A stretch of 64,000 nucleotides of DNA, taken from assembly GCF_029277305.1 (NCBI RefSeq), contig NZ_CP119526.1. One strand, given 5' to 3'. The stretch comes from Guptibacillus hwajinpoensis (GTDB lineage Bacteria > Bacillota > Bacilli > Bacillales > Guptibacillaceae). Below the pieces are notes generated by a model. The model was not told the DNA's origin. It saw nothing but the letters and a program-made list of their open reading frames with translations, and did no database searches. The position numbers and the translations under genes are program-made. This document shows positions 24,605 to 32,455 of the stretch, piece after piece. The stretch's first letter is position 1; every line of letters begins with the position of its first letter.

Positions 24605-25018
24605 ATGAATCAAAAAGCTGTAAGTTATGGATTACTTGTTGCGCGCGTGGTTCTTGGTATTATTATGCTTGCTCACGGTATTCAGAAATGGATGGGAATT
24701 GAGGGAGTCGTTGGCATGTTCGAGGACATGATTGGATTGCCTGGCTTCCTTGCTTATGTAACAGCTGCGGTTGAACTTGTTGGAGGTCTTGCGTTGATCA
24801 TTGGATTTAAAGTTCGCATCGCATCCATTCTTATTGGAATCATAATGATCGGAGCAATGGTGACTGTGAAAATCCCTATGGTTGGTTTCTTCGGAAATGG
24901 TCAAATGGCTGGTTGGGAATATGATCTATCCCTTCTTGCACTAGCTGTCTTGCTTAGCCTAAGTGGAAGTCAGCTATTTTCAATTGATGGTAAAAGTTCA
25001 TCAGAAACTCACGTATAA
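24605..25018 (+). CDS. DoxX-family membrane protein
   Basis: A 137-residue protein with four membrane helices. LLVARVVLGIIMLAHGIQKW at residues 9-28 and the later AAVELVGGLALIIGF match DoxX/YphA family proteins of bacilli. Some relatives associate with quinol oxidases or respond to thiol stress, but the activity is unsettled. GGAG lies 11 bases before the ATG. It is monocistronic with its own terminator. Confidence 0.85.
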   Translation: MNQKAVSYGLLVARVVLGIIMLAHGIQKWMGIEGVVGMFEDMIGLPGFLAYVTAAVELVGGLALIIGFKVRIASILIGIIMIGAMVTVKIPMVGFFGNGQMAGWEYDLSLLALAVLLSLSGSQLFSIDGKSSSETHV

Positions 25019-25027
25019 ATATAGTAG

Positions 25028-25063
25028 AACCGAGCTTGGCGCTTCGCTAAGCTCGGTTTGTTT
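25028..25063 (+). terminator. Terminator of the DoxX gene
   Basis: AACCGAGCTT (25028-) pairs with AAGCTCGGTT with an inner GCG/CGC step, followed by TGTTTTTG. Confidence 0.88.
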
Positions 25064-25159
25064 TTGTGTAAGGAAAGCGTCACTCCCCTTTCTTGAATTG
25101 TCTCGAGATTCTACGAATAGGTATAACTAGAAGGATTCTACCGGAAAGGGTTGATTCAA

Positions 25160-26980
25160 GTGAGGGCTAAAGTCGAATCAGAGATCAACCGGATTGTCCG
25201 AACGTTAAAGAACGATCAGTTACCGGGTGGGGACTGGGATTATACGTTTGAGACAGGTATTACAACGGATGCCTATATGATTATTTTACTAAGAGTGATG
25301 AAAAATCATAATGAAGAATTGATTCGTTCTCTCGTTGAGCGGATTTTAAGTAAACGTGAATCGGATGGACTGTGGAAGCTATTCCCTGATGAAGAAGAAG
25401 CGAATTTCAACGTGACGCTTGATGCTTACTACGCTCTTCTATCTTCAGGTTATAAGTCAGCAAATGATCCGGATATGAGGATTGTAAAAAGGTACCTTCT
25501 TTCAAAGGGAGGACTTGCGAACGCAGGAATGTTTTCGAAGATATTGCTTGCGATTACTGGACAGATTCCATGGCCGAACGACTATCCGTTTACACTTGAA
25601 TTCATGGTGCAGCCTTTATCTACCCCACTCAACATTTTTGATATATCGGTGTTTGGTCGTTCAAATTTAATTCCGATTTTAATTCTAGCTGATAAGAAAT
25701 TCAGTCTGAAAAATTCAGGTGGGCCGGATTTATCTGATCTTTTGGTTGAACGTTCTTACGTTGATTACAACTATGATGGATCAGAACACCCGAGGTATGA
25801 TAAGGCTCTTGCGTTAAAAAAAGCTGAGCAATATATGCTTGATCGTATTGAACCTGATGGGACGTTCCTTAATTATTTTAGCGCAACGTTTTTAATGATA
25901 TTTGCCCTTATGGCACTGGGGTATACGAAGAATCATCCGGTCATCACGAAAGCAATAAAAGGACTGGAGTCTATGCGGGTTACAATCGATGGGTTCACAC
26001 ATATGCAGTACACAACAGCAAATATATGGAATACAACGCTAATTAATCATGCTATGCAAGCGGCAGGTGTTCTTCCTTCATCTGAAACGGTTCAGAAAGC
26101 GAATCATTATCTGCTTCAGAAGCAGCAGCTTTTATATGGTGATTGGGTTGTGCATAATCCTGATACGCTTCCAGGCGGGTGGGGGTTCTCAAACAGCAAT
26201 ACGATCAATCCAGATGTGGATGACTCGACCGCTGCGCTAAGAGCAATTAAGCATTTTGCGAAGAGAAACCCTGACTACCGGGGTGCCTGGGATCGTGGGA
26301 GCATTTGGGTCATGTCAATGCAAAACAGTGACGGCGGCTGGCCGGCGTTTGAGAGAGGGATCGATAACAAGCTGCTGAGCGCACTTCCCCTTCAGGGAGC
26401 GGAGTATTTGTTGCTTGATCCATCAAGCGCTGATCTTACTGGACGAACGCTTGAATTCTTCGGAACGTTTACGAAATTAAATAAAACCCATCCGAGTGTG
26501 AAAGCGGGAATTAACTGGCTAGTGAACAATCAGAAGGATGATGGTTCGTGGTATGGGCGCTGGGGAATTTGCTATATCTATGGGGCGTGGTCAGCTCTCA
26601 CTGGGCTAAGAGCCGTTCGATCAATGGAGCAGGAAACGATTTCGAAAGCGATAAGGTGGTTGAAGAAGATTCAAAACGAAGACGGTGGCTGGGGAGAGTC
26701 ATGTAATAGTGATATAAAGCGAACCTATGTGCCGCTTGGTGCTAGCACTCTCACGCACACAGCCTGGGCAGTGGATGCCCTCATTGCATGTACGGATGAA
26801 AGCTCGCCAGAAATTGAACGTGGGATTCAATTTTTATTAGATAACGGTGAAAAAGACGACTGGACGACAGCTTATCCAAAAGGACAGGGCATGGCAGGTG
26901 GTTTTTATATTCATTACCACAGCTACAGGTATATTTGGCCGCTCCTTACGTTGGGGCATTATCGACGGAAGTTTGGTTGA
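25160..26980 (+). CDS. sqhC: Sporulenol synthase-type terpene cyclase
   Basis: A 606-residue class II triterpene/sesquarterpene cyclase. The catalytic acid motif is DVDDS (in NPDVDDSTAALRA), and several QW repeats are visible: QNSDGGWPAF, QKDDGSWYGRW, QNEDGGWGES. The SGxW-like and GSWYGRWGICYIYG segments line the cavity. Length and repeats fit SqhC of B. subtilis, which cyclises tetraprenyl-beta-curcumene to sporulenol, a spore lipid, rather than squalene-hopene cyclase. GTG 25160 has GGAAAGG ten bases upstream; a TTG at 25151 is too close to it. Confidence 0.88.
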   Translation: MRAKVESEINRIVRTLKNDQLPGGDWDYTFETGITTDAYMIILLRVMKNHNEELIRSLVERILSKRESDGLWKLFPDEEEANFNVTLDAYYALLSSGYKSANDPDMRIVKRYLLSKGGLANAGMFSKILLAITGQIPWPNDYPFTLEFMVQPLSTPLNIFDISVFGRSNLIPILILADKKFSLKNSGGPDLSDLLVERSYVDYNYDGSEHPRYDKALALKKAEQYMLDRIEPDGTFLNYFSATFLMIFALMALGYTKNHPVITKAIKGLESMRVTIDGFTHMQYTTANIWNTTLINHAMQAAGVLPSSETVQKANHYLLQKQQLLYGDWVVHNPDTLPGGWGFSNSNTINPDVDDSTAALRAIKHFAKRNPDYRGAWDRGSIWVMSMQNSDGGWPAFERGIDNKLLSALPLQGAEYLLLDPSSADLTGRTLEFFGTFTKLNKTHPSVKAGINWLVNNQKDDGSWYGRWGICYIYGAWSALTGLRAVRSMEQETISKAIRWLKKIQNEDGGWGESCNSDIKRTYVPLGASTLTHTAWAVDALIACTDESSPEIERGIQFLLDNGEKDDWTTAYPKGQGMAGGFYIHYHSYRYIWPLLTLGHYRRKFG

Positions 26981-26992
26981 AAAAGAGGGGGG

Positions 26993-27016
26993 GGGATCAG
27001 GTACGTACCTGATCCC
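26993..27016. repeat. Dispersed palindrome copy, GATCAGG variant
   Basis: A perfect 24-nt palindrome GGGATCAGG…CCTGATCCC. Against the usual GGTCAGG both arms changed together (G to A, C to T). It encodes the C-terminus DQVRT and the stop of the SRPBCC gene on the minus strand. Confidence 0.88.
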
Positions 27017-27443
27017 TATTCAAAAATGCTTCTTTAAAAAGGTTAACTTGATCACGGTCAGATTTCTTGATCGCCATCTTAATGACAGGAGAGAAGACCC
27101 TTGACATACCTCGCGCATCGCAACTCGCATTAAGAGTGAGTTTTGTATAATCGGTATTCTCGCTTGAGAAGGAGTACGTGTAGTCAGCCTGGAAATTTCC
27201 TTGTACCGAAGTCAGGGTAACCTTCGCCTTGGGAACAAACTCAGTAACGGTTGAAGAATGTCTCTTTCCCCGTGCGTGAAATAAATAGTTCGTTCCTTGA
27301 TGGATTTCTCCTGTAGTTTCTTTCTCCATTTCTTGAATGCCCTTCATCCAATTAGGAGCATTCTCTTCAAGGTTAATGAAATAGTTCCAAACTTCTTCTA
27401 GTGGGGCGTTGATTGTCACGGTTTCTGTGAAAATCTGGCTCAT
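26997..27443 (-). CDS. SRPBCC (START-like) family protein
   Basis: A 148-residue protein of the Bet v1/CoxG-like helix-grip fold: FTETVTINAPLEEVWNYFIN opens the fold, VTEFVPKAKVTLTSVQG is the beta sheet, and a long C-terminal helix (SPVIKMAIKKSDRDQVNLFK) closes the cavity. These proteins bind hydrophobic ligands or act on polyketide-like substrates; no specific role is deducible. It is convergent with the sporulenol gene. The last residues and stop derive from the dispersed palindrome, as in mprF, and in the same reading frame. Confidence 0.85.
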   Translation of the reverse strand: MSQIFTETVTINAPLEEVWNYFINLEENAPNWMKGIQEMEKETTGEIHQGTNYLFHARGKRHSSTVTEFVPKAKVTLTSVQGNFQADYTYSFSSENTDYTKLTLNASCDARGMSRVFSPVIKMAIKKSDRDQVNLFKEAFLNRDQVRT

Positions 27444-27533
27444 ACTTTAACCTCGCTTACTCTAAATATTTTAGTAGTGCTCAACTAATGGGGATATCTT
27501 AATGATAAGTATACTACAACGGTTTAAAGCAGC

Positions 27534-27559
27534 GGGGGTCAGGTACGTACCTGACCCCC
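27534..27559. repeat. Dispersed palindrome copy with TTTAAAGCAGC left flank
   Basis: A 26-nt perfect palindrome with GGGGG/CCCCC ends. The left flank TTTAAAGCAGC is the same as at 29800-29810, so the repeat unit is larger than the palindrome. The rest of the 27444-27767 gap holds only the leader of the peptidase gene. Confidence 0.88.
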
Positions 27560-27767
27560 TTTATTCGCTACTTTTGTAGGAGGCCGCGAAAATAAGGGTT
27601 ATTTAACTTCAAAGGGTACAGAGGACAGGAACACATTATTGTTGAAATGAGTCGTTTTATGAAGAATGATAGTTTGTTAGGTTTTCTCATGCGATCTCTG
27701 ACAAACGAAGTCACTTTATTTATCCTATTAATAGAAATAAAAACTATTAAGGGGAGTTGGATGTTTA

Positions 27768-29003
27768 TTGAAGATGCGTAAATTATTTTCTATATTGTGT
27801 ATTGGTGTCATTTCTTTTGTAACTATGGCAACAGGCGTGGCTAGCGCGAGTACAAGCGAAAGTAGCCAAACCTTAAATCTATCAGGAACACCAAGTGAAA
27901 TTGGAGAACAATATGGAGAATTAGCAAAATCAGCTATCCAAGAAAATCTAACTTTATTTAAGAAGACAGCCAACTTGATAGGTTATTCTGAAGAAGAATT
28001 AATAGAAGCAGGCACAGAACTTGAAACTTATTTGCTAAAGCAAGACAAAGACTTAATAGAACAATACAAAGCAATGGCGGAAGGCTCAGATGTTTCATAC
28101 ATAGACTTACTTGCATTTAATCAACTTGAAGAAACGGTCTTAGGAGATGGATGTACAACAATCTTAGCTGACGGAAAAGCAACAAAAAAAGGGGCCACTT
28201 ACTATCATAAAACCCGAGATGCTTCTCGTGGATATAAACAAGTTGTCGTTCAAGTTCAACCGGAAGATGGTCACAAGTTTATAGGAATTACAAGTGCTGG
28301 ATCCTCTGGGATTGCAATGGGTATTAACGAACATGGTGTCTCTGTTGGGAACAATGTGCTATCTACATGGGATACAGGTAGTGGATATGGAAACCTTACC
28401 ATTATTCGTATGGCATTAGAAAATGCAAGCAACACTCAGGAAGCGGTAGGTTATGTTGCAGACATTGATCGTAAATCAGGTTCTGTTTATGGAATTGCTG
28501 ATGAAACAGAAGCTGCATTTGTTGAAACAACATATAGTGCATATGGCGTCATTTGGGTGGAAGACGCAGCGGTTGCCCACACAAACCATTTCATACATCC
28601 TGATATGCTTGGTTATGAAGGTTTATCGGATGATCCAGATGATGAAAGATGGAATTGGAGTTGGTACATCTCTACAGAAGAGCGTCTTGAACGTGCTAAA
28701 GAATTACTTGAGAAAGACTTCGGTAAATTAGATATACAACGTATTATCAACATTTCTGAAGACCAAAACGGTGAAGATCCTACACTTTGGATTGATGCAC
28801 AAGCGGTAATTAACGATAGAGCGATGGGTTCTGTTTCAACAGGAACATTTGATGGTTCCAAGCTTCGTATGTGGTCACAATTAGGGCAACCTAGTGTAGC
28901 CCCAGCAATTCCATTTGATGTTGACCGACCACTTATTCCAATGCCGTTTAACTCTGGTAAGCAAAGTGACCGTATCGAGAAGACGAGTAGTAATCGAAAT
29001 TAA
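27768..29003 (+). CDS. Secreted C45-family peptidase / acyltransferase
   Basis: A 411-residue exported Ntn-hydrolase. The signal peptide runs to about ASA (residue 27-28). The family opens with LNLSGTPSEIGEQYGELAK and the nucleophile is Cys129 in GDGCTTI, exposed by self-cleavage after Gly-Asp-Gly. Later NEHGVSVGNN and FIHPDMLG-type loops fit the penicillin acyltransferase/C45 family, which cleaves or transfers amide-linked acyl groups. TTG 27768 is used, 11 bases after GGGGAG; the ATG at 27761 is out of frame. Its substrate is unknown; an extracellular amidase role is inferred. Confidence 0.87.
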   Translation: MKMRKLFSILCIGVISFVTMATGVASASTSESSQTLNLSGTPSEIGEQYGELAKSAIQENLTLFKKTANLIGYSEEELIEAGTELETYLLKQDKDLIEQYKAMAEGSDVSYIDLLAFNQLEETVLGDGCTTILADGKATKKGATYYHKTRDASRGYKQVVVQVQPEDGHKFIGITSAGSSGIAMGINEHGVSVGNNVLSTWDTGSGYGNLTIIRMALENASNTQEAVGYVADIDRKSGSVYGIADETEAAFVETTYSAYGVIWVEDAAVAHTNHFIHPDMLGYEGLSDDPDDERWNWSWYISTEERLERAKELLEKDFGKLDIQRIINISEDQNGEDPTLWIDAQAVINDRAMGSVSTGTFDGSKLRMWSQLGQPSVAPAIPFDVDRPLIPMPFNSGKQSDRIEKTSSNRN

Positions 29004-29042
29004 CCGAAACTACTTTATAAATAGGGTGCGTATGGGATGTAT

Positions 29043-29073
29043 AATCCAGGGGACTTTTCTCCTGGATTTTTTA
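29043..29073 (+). terminator. Terminator of the C45 gene
   Basis: AATCCAGG pairs with CCTGGATT around GGACTTTTCT, followed by TTTT. Confidence 0.8.
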
Positions 29074-29138
29074 CTGAAAAACCTTTTGACGTTCATACAG
29101 GTGACGCACAATTCTCGTGGTTTTTAAAACGGTAAATA

Positions 29139-29258
29139 TTGACCTTAAAAAAGTCTTGGTTCGACACAACGAAAGAACATGGGAAATGTTGTTTACTTCT
29201 TTGGGTGGATTTGCACAATTTGAGCAAAATCTTACTTCCGAACGAACACAATTTAGCC
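29139..29258 (+). pseudogene. Serine resolvase/invertase fossil
   Basis: One frame reads FDTTKEHGK and the next reads MLFTSLGGFAQFEQNLTSERT. Joined, they match the catalytic-domain end of serine recombinases, where DTTTPxGK is followed by a hydrophobic helix and A-x-FE-x-x-L-x-x-ERT. Adding one A to the GGGAAATG run restores a single frame, so a one-base deletion is likely. Nothing remains of the N-terminal Ser or the DNA-binding domain. It is a relic of a mobile element. Confidence 0.6.
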
Positions 29259-29259
29259 T

Positions 29260-29703
29260 TCATTTCACATCAATTAATTCAAACCGTTCACACACCACCA
29301 ATAGATCCTCAGAAAACTCACGTTCAACTTCCTTTAATTCAGATGTGAAGAACGCTTCATGAACATTCCACCAGTACTCATAACTTCGATCTCCTTCGCC
29401 TTCAGCCGCTGCGAATTCCTCTGATACTTCATTCATAGGAAGAGTGGATACTTCTACAGTTTTAATGATCGCTACCGGCTCGTTCTGGCTGTTTAGGATA
29501 ACGCTGTAATCCTGAGTTGTAGGTAGCGGTTCTTGATCCAACTCGTAAAAAATGTGAGCTGAGCAAGTTGCGGTTTTAATCCCTTTCATAACTAGCTTTG
29601 CAAGTTGATCTGGATCGTCACCGAATTGCCAGGCCGTGACAGAAGGTGGCTTTTCTCGACCCTTCCAGTAGTGATCCCAGTAGTTTTGTGCAGTTTCATT
29701 CAA
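29260..29703 (-). CDS. ASCH domain protein (YhfF-like)
   Basis: A 147-residue soluble protein with the ASCH fold: AWQFGDDPDQLAKLVMKGIKTATCS contains the GxKxxT loop (GIKTATCS), followed by YSVILNSQNEPVAIIKTVEV and a YWWNVHEAFF helix. ASCH proteins bind RNA or nucleosides; some are N4-acetylcytidine amidohydrolases. The start is TTG, seven bases after AAGGAGGG. It is a single gene, converging on the resolvase fossil. Confidence 0.87.
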   Translation of the reverse strand: MNETAQNYWDHYWKGREKPPSVTAWQFGDDPDQLAKLVMKGIKTATCSAHIFYELDQEPLPTTQDYSVILNSQNEPVAIIKTVEVSTLPMNEVSEEFAAAEGEGDRSYEYWWNVHEAFFTSELKEVEREFSEDLLVVCERFELIDVK

Positions 29704-29810
29704 CTGAAACCCTCCTTAAAGAAAAATAGTTCAATGCTATATGCTCTTCAAATTATTTCAAACAATCACTTTTTCTTCAATCCTGATTTTGTTTAGTGAT
29801 TTAAAGCAGC

Positions 29811-29836
29811 GGGGGTCAGGTACGTACCTGACCCCC
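29811..29836. repeat. Dispersed palindrome copy with TTTAAAGCAGC left flank
   Basis: A 26-nt perfect palindrome, identical to that at 27534-27559 including the left flank. It is the main feature of the 29704-30016 gap, where no gene was found. Confidence 0.88.
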
Positions 29837-30016
29837 TCCCATCCGCTAAGCATAATCTTGAAAAATTAGTAAAAAGGTATTACTCTTTTTTTGTAGAATT
29901 TTAAGGTAATGTTGCTTGTTCTGGTGAAAAGACATGTGGTTGGTTCATACGTTTGCTTTTGATCGGTAATACCTACACCATCAATGAAGACAATCTATGA
30001 AAAGGGGAGTGGTGGA

Positions 30017-30790
30017 GTGGAACAGCTTAGGGGGAATGACGAAATCTCTGTTATTCAAAAAGAGGCCATGTATCAGCAAATTGTTGAATATTCGTTTGAG
30101 ACGACGGTTATTCATTCGAGGCATAAAGTGCTTTATATTAATCAGTCGGGAGCAGACTTTCTAAGAGCACCGAAGGAGAGTATCATCGGGGCGAACATAC
30201 TTGACCTTTTTATGAATGACTACAAAGACATCATTGTGGAGCGGATCAGAAGAAATGAGGAAGAAAATATTGTCGGTCAGCTTATCGAAACAAAGGTCTA
30301 TCGGATGGATGGAACACTTGTCGAAGTAGAGCTGTACTGTCACCCTGTCTATTTTGGTGAAACTAAAGCGATTCAATCAATTGTTCGGGATATTACGCCA
30401 CGTAAAGAAGCGCAGCGAAAGCTAAGACAAGTCATTGATGAAGTATCAATTCCACTTGTCCCCGTGCTAGATGGCATAGCGGTTCTACCCTTGGTAGGTA
30501 TGATGGATCAATATCGAAGCGAGCAAGTCCTAGATAGCCTGCCAAAGAAAGTCCAAGGTCGTCATCTAACTCATTTAATTATCGATGTTTCAGGTATCTA
30601 CAATTTCGACGAAGTAGTTGCTCAGTTTCTATATCGAATAAACGCGATCATGAGACTACTAGGTATTACGTTAATATATACAGGGTTCAGGCCTGAATTA
30701 GCTCAAAAAGCTGTACAGGCAGGCATTGAGATTTCGTCAGTAAAAACGATGACGAACGTGAAGATGGCGTTAAGAATGTTAATGGAATAG
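30017..30790 (+). CDS. PAS-STAS protein (RsbR-like stress or signalling module)
   Basis: A 257-residue protein. GTG 30017 follows AAAGGGGAG; an ATG at 29984 has no site. A PAS domain (about residues 15-125: HKVLYINQSGADFLRAP, then IQSIVRDITPRKEAQ) leads by a linker helix into a STAS domain (about 140-255) with LIIDVSGIYNFDEVVAQFL and TGFRPELAQKAVQAG. That is the layout of RsbR paralogues, which regulate the sigma-B stressosome by phosphorylation of Ser/Thr in the STAS part. The STAS motif has SGIYNFDE where RsbRA-type proteins have a Thr-rich loop, so phosphorylation is uncertain. Confidence 0.82.
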   Translation: MEQLRGNDEISVIQKEAMYQQIVEYSFETTVIHSRHKVLYINQSGADFLRAPKESIIGANILDLFMNDYKDIIVERIRRNEEENIVGQLIETKVYRMDGTLVEVELYCHPVYFGETKAIQSIVRDITPRKEAQRKLRQVIDEVSIPLVPVLDGIAVLPLVGMMDQYRSEQVLDSLPKKVQGRHLTHLIIDVSGIYNFDEVVAQFLYRINAIMRLLGITLIYTGFRPELAQKAVQAGIEISSVKTMTNVKMALRMLME

Positions 30791-30872
30791 AGTTCTGAGT
30801 GGGTGGAAGTGATTTTTTGTTGTTTTCCTTTATAGACACTTAATTCTATGTAGTTGAATGTTTTTTTACTAG

Positions 30873-30902
30873 AATACCTCCATTAACTTTAATGGAGGTA
30901 TT
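30873..30902. other. Perfect hairpin downstream of the YjcZ gene
   Basis: AATACCTCCATTAA-CT-TTAATGGAGGTATT. No T-run follows on either strand, so it is more likely a transcript-stabilising hairpin or factor site than a classic terminator. It lies between the PAS-STAS gene and the convergent micro-gene. Confidence 0.5.
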
Positions 30903-30912
30903 AAAATTTAGA

Positions 30913-30999
30913 TTACCATTTCACATATGAAACGCCAACAATAATCAATAGAACAAATAGAACGACAATTAAAGCAAAGTTGTTATTATAGCCATACAT
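30913..30999 (-). CDS. YjcZ-family sporulation micro-protein, copy 1
   Basis: A 28-residue single-helix membrane peptide, MYGYNNNFALIVVLFVLLII then VGVSYVKW. The G-Y-N-N-N-FALIVVLF core is the YjcZ signature, a family of tiny hydrophobic proteins associated with sporulation in bacilli. AGGAGGAATAATT precedes the ATG. A near-identical gene lies 144 bp upstream on the same strand. Confidence 0.85.
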   Translation of the reverse strand: MYGYNNNFALIVVLFVLLIIVGVSYVKW

Positions 31000-31099
31000 A
31001 ATTATTCCTCCTGTTCCTAAATTAAGAATGAGAAGGGATGCTTACCTTCAAGAATAGAATATGCAAACTGTAAAAAAGAGGTGTGGACAAGTTGAAAGG

Positions 31100-31125
31100 A
31101 GGGGGCAGGTGAGTACCTGCCCCCT
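31100..31125. repeat. Dispersed palindrome copy, GGGGGCAGG variant
   Basis: AGGGGGCAGGT-GAGT-ACCTGCCCCCT, lacking the T/A pair of the common form in both arms, a matched change. It lies between the two YjcZ genes. Confidence 0.8.
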
Positions 31126-31142
31126 AATAATTTATTAAATTA

Positions 31143-31226
31143 TTATTTAGCAAAAGAAACGCCAACGATGATTAATAGAACAAACAACACAACAATTAGA
31201 GCAAAGTTGTTATTGTAACCATACAT
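31143..31226 (-). CDS. YjcZ-family sporulation micro-protein, copy 2
   Basis: A 27-residue membrane peptide, MYGYNNNFALIVVLFVLLII then VGVSFAK, identical to copy 1 over its first 24 residues. AGGAGGGATAACT precedes the ATG. The protein is conserved while the DNA differs at many third positions, so the duplication is old and under selection. Confidence 0.85.
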   Translation of the reverse strand: MYGYNNNFALIVVLFVLLIIVGVSFAK

Positions 31227-31348
31227 AGTTATCCCTCCTATTTCTGAAATTAAGAGGAAATCTATCACTCTCATTAATAGAATATGCAAGCCTATAAAAG
31301 ACGGTGAGGACAAGGTTGGAAAATAGTCTTTAGTAGATTAACGTAGTG

Positions 31349-31372
31349 GGGGTCAGGTACGTACCTGACCCC
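31349..31372. repeat. Dispersed palindrome copy
   Basis: A 24-nt perfect palindrome GGGGTCAGG…CCTGACCCC just upstream of the ECF operon promoter; the flank TTAACGTAGTG resembles other left flanks. Confidence 0.88.
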
Positions 31373-31405
31373 TTTTAAATTCTTTTAAAATATTTTAAGA
31401 AAAAC

Positions 31406-31434
31406 TGTAGGGATTTCTCTTTTTTATTCGTCTA
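31406..31434 (+). promoter_or_regulatory. Candidate ECF-type autoregulated promoter
   Basis: CGTCTA at 31429-31434 is a classic ECF -10 (CGTC), and TGTAGG lies 17 bp upstream at the -35 place. The element is 32 bp before the sigma gene's start codon, so the operon is probably driven by its own sigma factor. The -35 deviates from the usual AAC core. Confidence 0.5.
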
Positions 31435-31466
31435 TATAGGTAACGTTGCATGAAAGGGGGGAGAGG

Positions 31467-32015
31467 TTGGAAGAGTCATTGATTTATCGAGCTAAGAACG
31501 GCAATGAACAGGCGTTTCGGCTGCTGATTGAAACATATAAAGACTATGTCTTTAAAAGCATTTACGGAGTGCTTCGTAACCAGAAGGATGCAGAGGATGC
31601 ATCTCAAGAAGTGTGGATCAAGATCTATACCTCCCTCCAGAGCTACGAGGGCCAGGGGTTTAAAACGTGGATCTCGCGCATTGCCGTTCGACATGCGATT
31701 GATTGTAAGAGGAAGAAAGCAAGACGGAGTGAGGAGCTTGTTGATGAGTTTGCGATCGGCATAGACGTCAACTCAGAGAGGAATCACCTCGTGGAACGAA
31801 GCGTACTTCAAAAGGAGCAAAAACAGCTCGTGTTAAAGAGTCTTGATCAGGCACCTGCTGCTTATCGGGACGTGATTGAAGGATACTACATAAAGGGAAA
31901 AACGTATCAACAGTTAGCACAGGAACAGAATGTCCAGGTGAAAACAATTGAGACGAGGTTATATCGTGCAAGATTATGGATTAGAAAGCATTGGAAGGAG
32001 GAGGATTTTCTATGA
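31467..32015 (+). CDS. ECF-type RNA polymerase sigma factor
   Basis: A 182-residue sigma factor. Region 2 spans about residues 10-80 (YKDYVFKSIYGVLRNQKDAE, DASQEVWIKIY, FKTWISRIAVRHAID) and region 4 about 115-175 (APAAYRDVIEGYYIKGKTYQ, QLAQEQNVQVKTIETRLYRA). TTG 31467 is six bases after AAGGGGG. The end overlaps the anti-sigma start (ATGA). It resembles SigV/SigM/SigY-type factors that answer cell-envelope stress. Confidence 0.93.
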   Translation: MEESLIYRAKNGNEQAFRLLIETYKDYVFKSIYGVLRNQKDAEDASQEVWIKIYTSLQSYEGQGFKTWISRIAVRHAIDCKRKKARRSEELVDEFAIGIDVNSERNHLVERSVLQKEQKQLVLKSLDQAPAAYRDVIEGYYIKGKTYQQLAQEQNVQVKTIETRLYRARLWIRKHWKEEDFL

Positions 32016-32440
32016 ACCATCACTCGTTAGAAGAATGGAAGCAATATGCTAGTGGTGAACTGCATCCTGAGAACCGTACAGCATATGACCACCACCTTGA
32101 TCATTGTGACGACTGCCTTACTCTTTATATGAATGCGATTGAGGCCACAGAAGATGAGCTACCTGAGATTGAAAATCCCTCACTCTATACCGATGATCTT
32201 ATGTCACAACTTCCGTTTGAATCTGTTGAAACTATTTCAGTAAAAAAGAAGTGGTTTGAGAATCGCGCATTTCACTATGTGCTAGCTGCCGCGATGACGT
32301 TTCTTCTCATGACGACAGGCGTTTTCTCGCAACTTACAACCGTACCAAAAGAATTTGAACTAAACGAGCGTTCTTCTTTTACAGAAGACGTACTAAATAA
32401 AACGACGAGCTTACTAGATCGTGTTGAGGAAGAGAAATAG
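32012..32440 (+). CDS. Zinc-finger anti-sigma factor
   Basis: A 142-residue single-pass protein. The N-terminal ZAS-like domain carries HHLDHCDDC (H-x3-C-x2-C), and earlier residues LEEWKQYASGELHPENR fit the sigma-binding helices. One membrane helix (about residues 93-112, FHYVLAAAMTFLLMTTGVF) leads to a short outer tail of about 30 residues. It holds the sigma factor at the membrane until envelope stress. It overlaps the sigma gene by four bases. Confidence 0.88.
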   Translation: MNHHSLEEWKQYASGELHPENRTAYDHHLDHCDDCLTLYMNAIEATEDELPEIENPSLYTDDLMSQLPFESVETISVKKKWFENRAFHYVLAAAMTFLLMTTGVFSQLTTVPKEFELNERSSFTEDVLNKTTSLLDRVEEEK

Positions 32441-32455
32441 AGGAGGTATATATTA

